A stretch of 41,463 nucleotides of DNA from Mycobacterium sp. E796 (lineage in GTDB: Bacteria > Actinomycetota > Actinomycetes > Mycobacteriales > Mycobacteriaceae). Each line of letters begins with the position of its first letter. The first letter of the stretch is position 1. Positions 38,695 to 41,463 of the stretch are shown piece by piece. The notes beneath the pieces are model-generated. The model did not search any database. It worked only from the letters and a program-made list of their open reading frames with translations, and was not told the DNA's origin. The position numbers and the translations under genes were made by a program. Where the stretch lies: positions 1 to 41,463 of the forward strand of contig NZ_LZKK01000349.1 of NCBI RefSeq assembly GCF_001672815.1. The letters are read 5' to 3'.

Positions 38695-39408
38695 ATGACG
38701 AACCGGCGCGTTCTGGTGAGCGGGGCGTCCAAGGGCATCGGGCGCGCGGTCGTCGACCGCCTCGCCGGCAATGGGTACGAGGTGATCGGGCTCGCCCGCA
38801 GCGCGCCGTCGGACTTCCCCGGCCAATTCCACGAGGTCGACCTTGCCGACCGGGCCGCGACCGCGCAGACCCTCGACGCGATCGTCGCCGACGGCGTCGT
38901 CGACGCGGTGGTCAACAACGTCGGCTTCTCCCGGTGGGGCCGCATCGGCTCGATCGACCTCGACGATCTCTTCGCCACCTACGACATGAACGTGCGCACC
39001 GCGGTGCAGGTGGCGCAGGCCGTTCTGCCGGGCATGATCGCCTCCGGATGGGGCCGCATCGTCAACGTCACGAGCCTGACGACACTCGGCGTCGCGGAAC
39101 GGACGCCTTACGCCGCCTCGAAAGCCGCGCTGGAAACGTGCACCCGCATTTGGGCGGGCGAGCTGGCCGGGACCGGGATTACCGTCAACGCGGTATCACC
39201 CGGCCCCGTCGAAACCGAAATGTTCCGCCAACGCAGTCCCGCCGGATCAGTAGTCGAGGGGCGTCTTCTCGCCGCCATACCGATGCAGCGCGTCGGCACG
39301 CCCACCGAGATCGCCTACGTGATCGCGATGTTGCTGCATGAGGACGCCGGGTACATGACGGGTCAGATCGTCCGGGTGGACGGGGGCGGCAGCATCGGGG
39401 CGGCATAA
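38695..39408 (+). CDS. SDR family oxidoreductase
   Basis: This 237-residue classical SDR has SGASKGIGRAVVDRL, an unusually short second strand region (EVIGLARSAPSDFPG), NNVGFSRWG, VTSLTTLG (Ser), YAASKAA (Tyr, Lys) and the FabG-like ending YMTGQIVRVDGGGSIGAA. Catalytic residues are intact; the substrate is unknown. ATG 38695 is preceded by AAAGGGG. In M. tuberculosis I recall a phosphoglycerate-mutase-like gene (Rv0925c) here, so this SDR is a difference from that genome. Confidence 0.88.
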   Translation: MTNRRVLVSGASKGIGRAVVDRLAGNGYEVIGLARSAPSDFPGQFHEVDLADRAATAQTLDAIVADGVVDAVVNNVGFSRWGRIGSIDLDDLFATYDMNVRTAVQVAQAVLPGMIASGWGRIVNVTSLTTLGVAERTPYAASKAALETCTRIWAGELAGTGITVNAVSPGPVETEMFRQRSPAGSVVEGRLLAAIPMQRVGTPTEIAYVIAMLLHEDAGYMTGQIVRVDGGGSIGAA

Positions 39409-39446
39409 TCCACAGCGTTGCGGGTAGCCACGCGGTCCGTCGCAGT

Positions 39447-39462
39447 GTTCGGTTAACCTAAC
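39447..39462. promoter_or_regulatory. DtxR-family (MntR/IdeR)-like palindrome before mntH
   Basis: GTTCGGTTAACCTAAC is a 16-base palindrome with a single mismatched pair. Its TTAACCTAA half resembles the half-sites of mycobacterial DtxR-family regulators (IdeR boxes of the TTAGGTTAGGCTAACCTAA kind; MntR sites are similar). It lies 36 bases before the mntH start, followed by a T-rich stretch. Control of manganese uptake by MntR is the natural reading. Confidence 0.6.
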
Positions 39463-39498
39463 TTTTTTATTCGAGAACCTGGATAGAGGTCGATACGT

Positions 39499-40725
39499 TT
39501 GGCGCAGGGCACCGAGGCCTCGCTCAAAACGAGCTGGTATCTGCTCGGCCCGGCGTTCGTCGCCGCAATCGCCTACGTCGATCCGGGAAACGTCGCGGCC
39601 AACGTCAGCGCCGGCTCGCAGTACGGCTACCTACTGCTATGGGTGATCGTCGCCGCCAACGTGACGGCCGGCCTGGTGCAGTACCTGTCCGCGAAACTCG
39701 GGTTGGTGACCGGACGGTCGCTGCCCGCGGCGATCGGCAAGGGGATGGGCCGTCCGCTGCGGCTGACGTTTTGGGCGCAGGCCGAAATCGTCGCCGTCGC
39801 AACCGATGTCGCCGAAGTCATCGGCGGGGCGATCGCCCTGCGCATCCTGTTCGGCCTGCCGCTGCCGGTCGGCGGGATCATCACCGGGGTGGTCTCGATG
39901 CTGCTGCTGGCGATCCGGGACCGCCGCGGCCAGCTCCTCTTCGAACGCGTCATCACGGGGCTGCTGCTCGTCATCGCCATCGGCTTCGCGGCGAGTTTCT
40001 TCGTCGCCACGCCACCGTCCGAGGCCGTGGTGTCGGGATTGCTACCCCGATTCCACGGCGCCGAAAGCGTATTGCTCGCCGCGGCCATCCTCGGCGCCAC
40101 CGTGATGCCGCACGCGGTGTATCTGCATTCGGGCCTGGTGCTGGACCGGCACGGGCATCCCGAGCCCGGCCACGACCGGCGCTGGCTGCTGCGCGTCACG
40201 CGCTTCGACGTCGTGTTGGCGATGGCCGTCGCCGGCATGGTCAACGCGGCGATGCTGCTCGTCGCCGCGATCAACCTGCAGGGCCACCAGGAAAGCGCGA
40301 CCATCGACGGCGCCTACACCGCGATTCACAACACCCTGGGGCCGACCATCGCGGTGCTGTTCGCGATCGGACTGCTCGCGTCCGGCCTGGCGTCGTCGTC
40401 GGTGGGTGCCTACGCCGGCGCCATGATCATGCAGGGATTGCTGCACCTGTCGGTGCCCATGCTGGTGCGCCGGCTCGTGACGCTGTGCCCCGCGATCGCG
40501 ATCCTGGCGCTCGGCTGGGACCCGACCCGCGCGCTGGTCATATCGCAGGTCGTGCTGTCCTTCGGTATCCCGTTCGCGGTGCTTCCGCTGGTCAGGCTCA
40601 CCAGCAACCGCGAGCTCATGGGTACCGATGCCAACCATCCCGTCACGACGGTCATCGGCTGGGCGGTCGCGGTGATGGTCAGCCTGCTCAACGTCGTGCT
40701 GATCTACCTGACCGTGGCGGGCTAG
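39499..40725 (+). CDS. mntH: Nramp family divalent metal (Mn2+/Fe2+) transporter
   Basis: This 408-residue inner-membrane proton-coupled transporter has about eleven helices. The TM1 metal site DPGN is in AIAYVDPGNVAANVSAGSQ, and the TM6 site is in GATVMPHAVYLHS (Met-Pro-His). Both are diagnostic of MntH. The sequence between TM4 and TM5 carries GRPLRLTFWAQAEIVAVATDVAEVIGGA (shown in part), the Nramp consensus. TTG 39499 is the start with AGAGG ten bases upstream. The palindrome at 39447-39462 suggests manganese-responsive repression. The position matches Rv0924c. Confidence 0.95.
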   Translation: MAQGTEASLKTSWYLLGPAFVAAIAYVDPGNVAANVSAGSQYGYLLLWVIVAANVTAGLVQYLSAKLGLVTGRSLPAAIGKGMGRPLRLTFWAQAEIVAVATDVAEVIGGAIALRILFGLPLPVGGIITGVVSMLLLAIRDRRGQLLFERVITGLLLVIAIGFAASFFVATPPSEAVVSGLLPRFHGAESVLLAAAILGATVMPHAVYLHSGLVLDRHGHPEPGHDRRWLLRVTRFDVVLAMAVAGMVNAAMLLVAAINLQGHQESATIDGAYTAIHNTLGPTIAVLFAIGLLASGLASSSVGAYAGAMIMQGLLHLSVPMLVRRLVTLCPAIAILALGWDPTRALVISQVVLSFGIPFAVLPLVRLTSNRELMGTDANHPVTTVIGWAVAVMVSLLNVVLIYLTVAG

Positions 40726-40837
40726 CGAGAATTCCGTTCCGTCACTGGTTATTTGGGGTTTCGGAGACTCAGATCGACGCTGGCGTGCAGATCACTCGCA
40801 GTTCTTCGCGCTAACGTCGATCTCGACAAACGAAGCT

Positions 40838-41095
40838 CTACAAATACCGCTGCACGCCGCCATGCCCGTGGCAGGTTCCACTCGAGTGGGGATGCTCGCT
40901 GAACGACCAGCTTCCATCGGCACATTGGGCAGTGGCATTCGGCGGCTGCGAGCCGCCCTTTTGCGGATACGGCACACAATCCCCCGATGCGGCGGTGTAG
41001 CAGCCGCCGCCGCCAGGTGACGAGTAAGCCGGTGACGCGAATCCGACACCGGCCAAGGCGATGACCGCCGCGATGAAAGTTATCCGGGACAACAT
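40838..41095 (-). CDS. Small secreted protein, DUF3761-like
   Basis: The 85-residue protein begins with a signal peptide (MLSRITFIAAVIALAGVGFA, cleavage probably after SPAYS). A short mature domain follows, with four cysteines (CYTAASGDC, AQCADGSWSFSEHPHSSGTC) and a His/Gly-rich end, GHGGVQRYL. The CADGSWSFSxHxxGTCxGHGGV pattern is that of DUF3761, small exported proteins of unknown function. ATG 41095 is the only reasonable start. The 112 bases between mntH and this gene hold nothing I recognise. Confidence 0.72.
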   Translation of the reverse strand: MLSRITFIAAVIALAGVGFASPAYSSPGGGGCYTAASGDCVPYPQKGGSQPPNATAQCADGSWSFSEHPHSSGTCHGHGGVQRYL

Positions 41096-41225
41096 CTGCC
41101 CGAACCTCCCTGATTGCAGACATCTCAGATCGTGACGATCCCGAGGCGCCGGTGGAAGCGTATTTGCCCGCCCGGTTGCTCACACGCGGATTTGTGAAAA
41201 TTCGTAGCCACGTCGGTGTCGATCG

Positions 41226-41323
41226 ATCGCAAGAAAATCGCAAGAACTTCACGAAGACCTGGCAAGCGGCGTCGGCGAATCTGATCCTGCCCGCCGCGGC
41301 GCCAAAAAAGTCTTCAAAAAAGT
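41226..41323. repeat. Two sets of short direct repeats upstream of the last gene
   Basis: ATCGCAAGAA is repeated with an 11-base period (41226, 41237), followed further on by AAAAAAGT repeated with a 12-base period (41304, 41316). Helical-turn spacing and the A-rich sequence stand out in this GC-rich DNA. Tandem sites of this period are typical of OmpR-family response regulators. They lie in the 309-base gap (41096-41404) between the divergent secreted protein and the gene starting at 41405. Nothing else is clear in that gap. Confidence 0.45.
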
Positions 41324-41404
41324 GTCCGACTCACGCCGGGTCCGTGCTCCTACCTATGACGGCGGCCCAACCCGGGCCGCGACCCGCACCGAAGGAAGCG
41401 CCTC

Positions 41405-41463
41405 ATGAGCACCTGGAACGACATGGATCGAACCGCACTTGCGCCACGCGCCGACGACGTCAC
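41405..41463 (+). CDS. Start of an unidentified gene (cut by the window end)
   Basis: ATG 41405 is preceded by AAGGAAG at a good distance and opens a frame MSTWNDMDRTALAPRADDVT that continues past the window. Only 19 complete codons are present, hydrophilic and without a recognisable domain. The direct repeats upstream suggest regulated expression. I cannot name the product. Confidence 0.55.
   Translation, partial: MSTWNDMDRTALAPRADDV

Overview
The window is high-GC mycobacterial DNA. It holds a PE_PGRS gene, F420-type luciferase-like oxidoreductases, LigD/Ku, UvrD1 and a lysine-tailed Ku. Its backbone follows, in reverse, the order I remember for M. tuberculosis Rv0924c to Rv0956 (mntH, SDRs, pst genes, ku, ligD, ..., pgi, chorismate mutase, uvrD1, M23 peptidase, sucC, sucD, LLM, 34-kDa-antigen-like protein, purN). 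An intact cobF, a mannitol cassette, a pyruvate carboxylase gene at this locus and only one pst set argue against the M. tuberculosis complex. The PE_PGRS gene argues against M. avium. A slow-growing non-tuberculous Mycobacterium is the best guess; the species is not determinable by eye. I recognised no tRNA, rRNA, CRISPR array, insertion sequence or phage.

Layout. 1-4.9 kb: a rearranged block. Its first 65 bases duplicate the inside of sucC, and a PE_PGRS gene is split into an N-terminal half (minus strand, 55-552) and a C-terminal half (plus strand, 4329-4805). Between the halves lie an LLM oxidoreductase, two membrane proteins and a purN cut after about 86 codons. The block behaves like an inverted segment or a misassembly through PGRS repeats. 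4.9-9 kb: sucD-sucC, divergent from an M23 peptidase and a small membrane protein. 8.9-17 kb: uvrD1, a pyruvate carboxylase, then a chorismate mutase preceded by a probable Phe/Tyr-rich leader peptide and terminator, then pgi. 17-23.8 kb: SDR, Fpg/Nei-type glycosylase and cobF on the minus strand. Divergent from these are an AurF-like diiron oxygenase overlapping an unusual flavoprotein-DUF4873 protein, a STAS-HATPase protein behind a SigF-like promoter, and a second LLM oxidoreductase.

23.8-33.2 kb: enoyl-CoA hydratase, SAM methyltransferase, a fused FAH/metallo-beta-lactamase protein and ligD. A mannitol dehydrogenase plus PfkB kinase pair separates ligD from ku. 33.2-41.5 kb: pstS-pstC-pstA without an ATPase gene, two SDRs flanking a DapB-like reductase, mntH, a small secreted DUF3761 protein and the first 19 codons of an unidentified gene.

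Functional themes. (1) Bacterial end joining: Ku, LigD and UvrD1. (2) Central carbon metabolism: succinyl-CoA synthetase, pyruvate carboxylase, Pgi, and mannitol to fructose to fructose-6-phosphate feeding Pgi. (3) Lipid/sterol-type control: three sites matching the KstR motif, two of them in an identical 17-base context in front of LLM oxidoreductases. (4) Aromatic amino acid control: the candidate attenuator before chorismate mutase is the most promising undescribed system here. (5) A recurring intergenic palindrome family built on GAGCAGACGCAAAAG occurs three times at gene ends.
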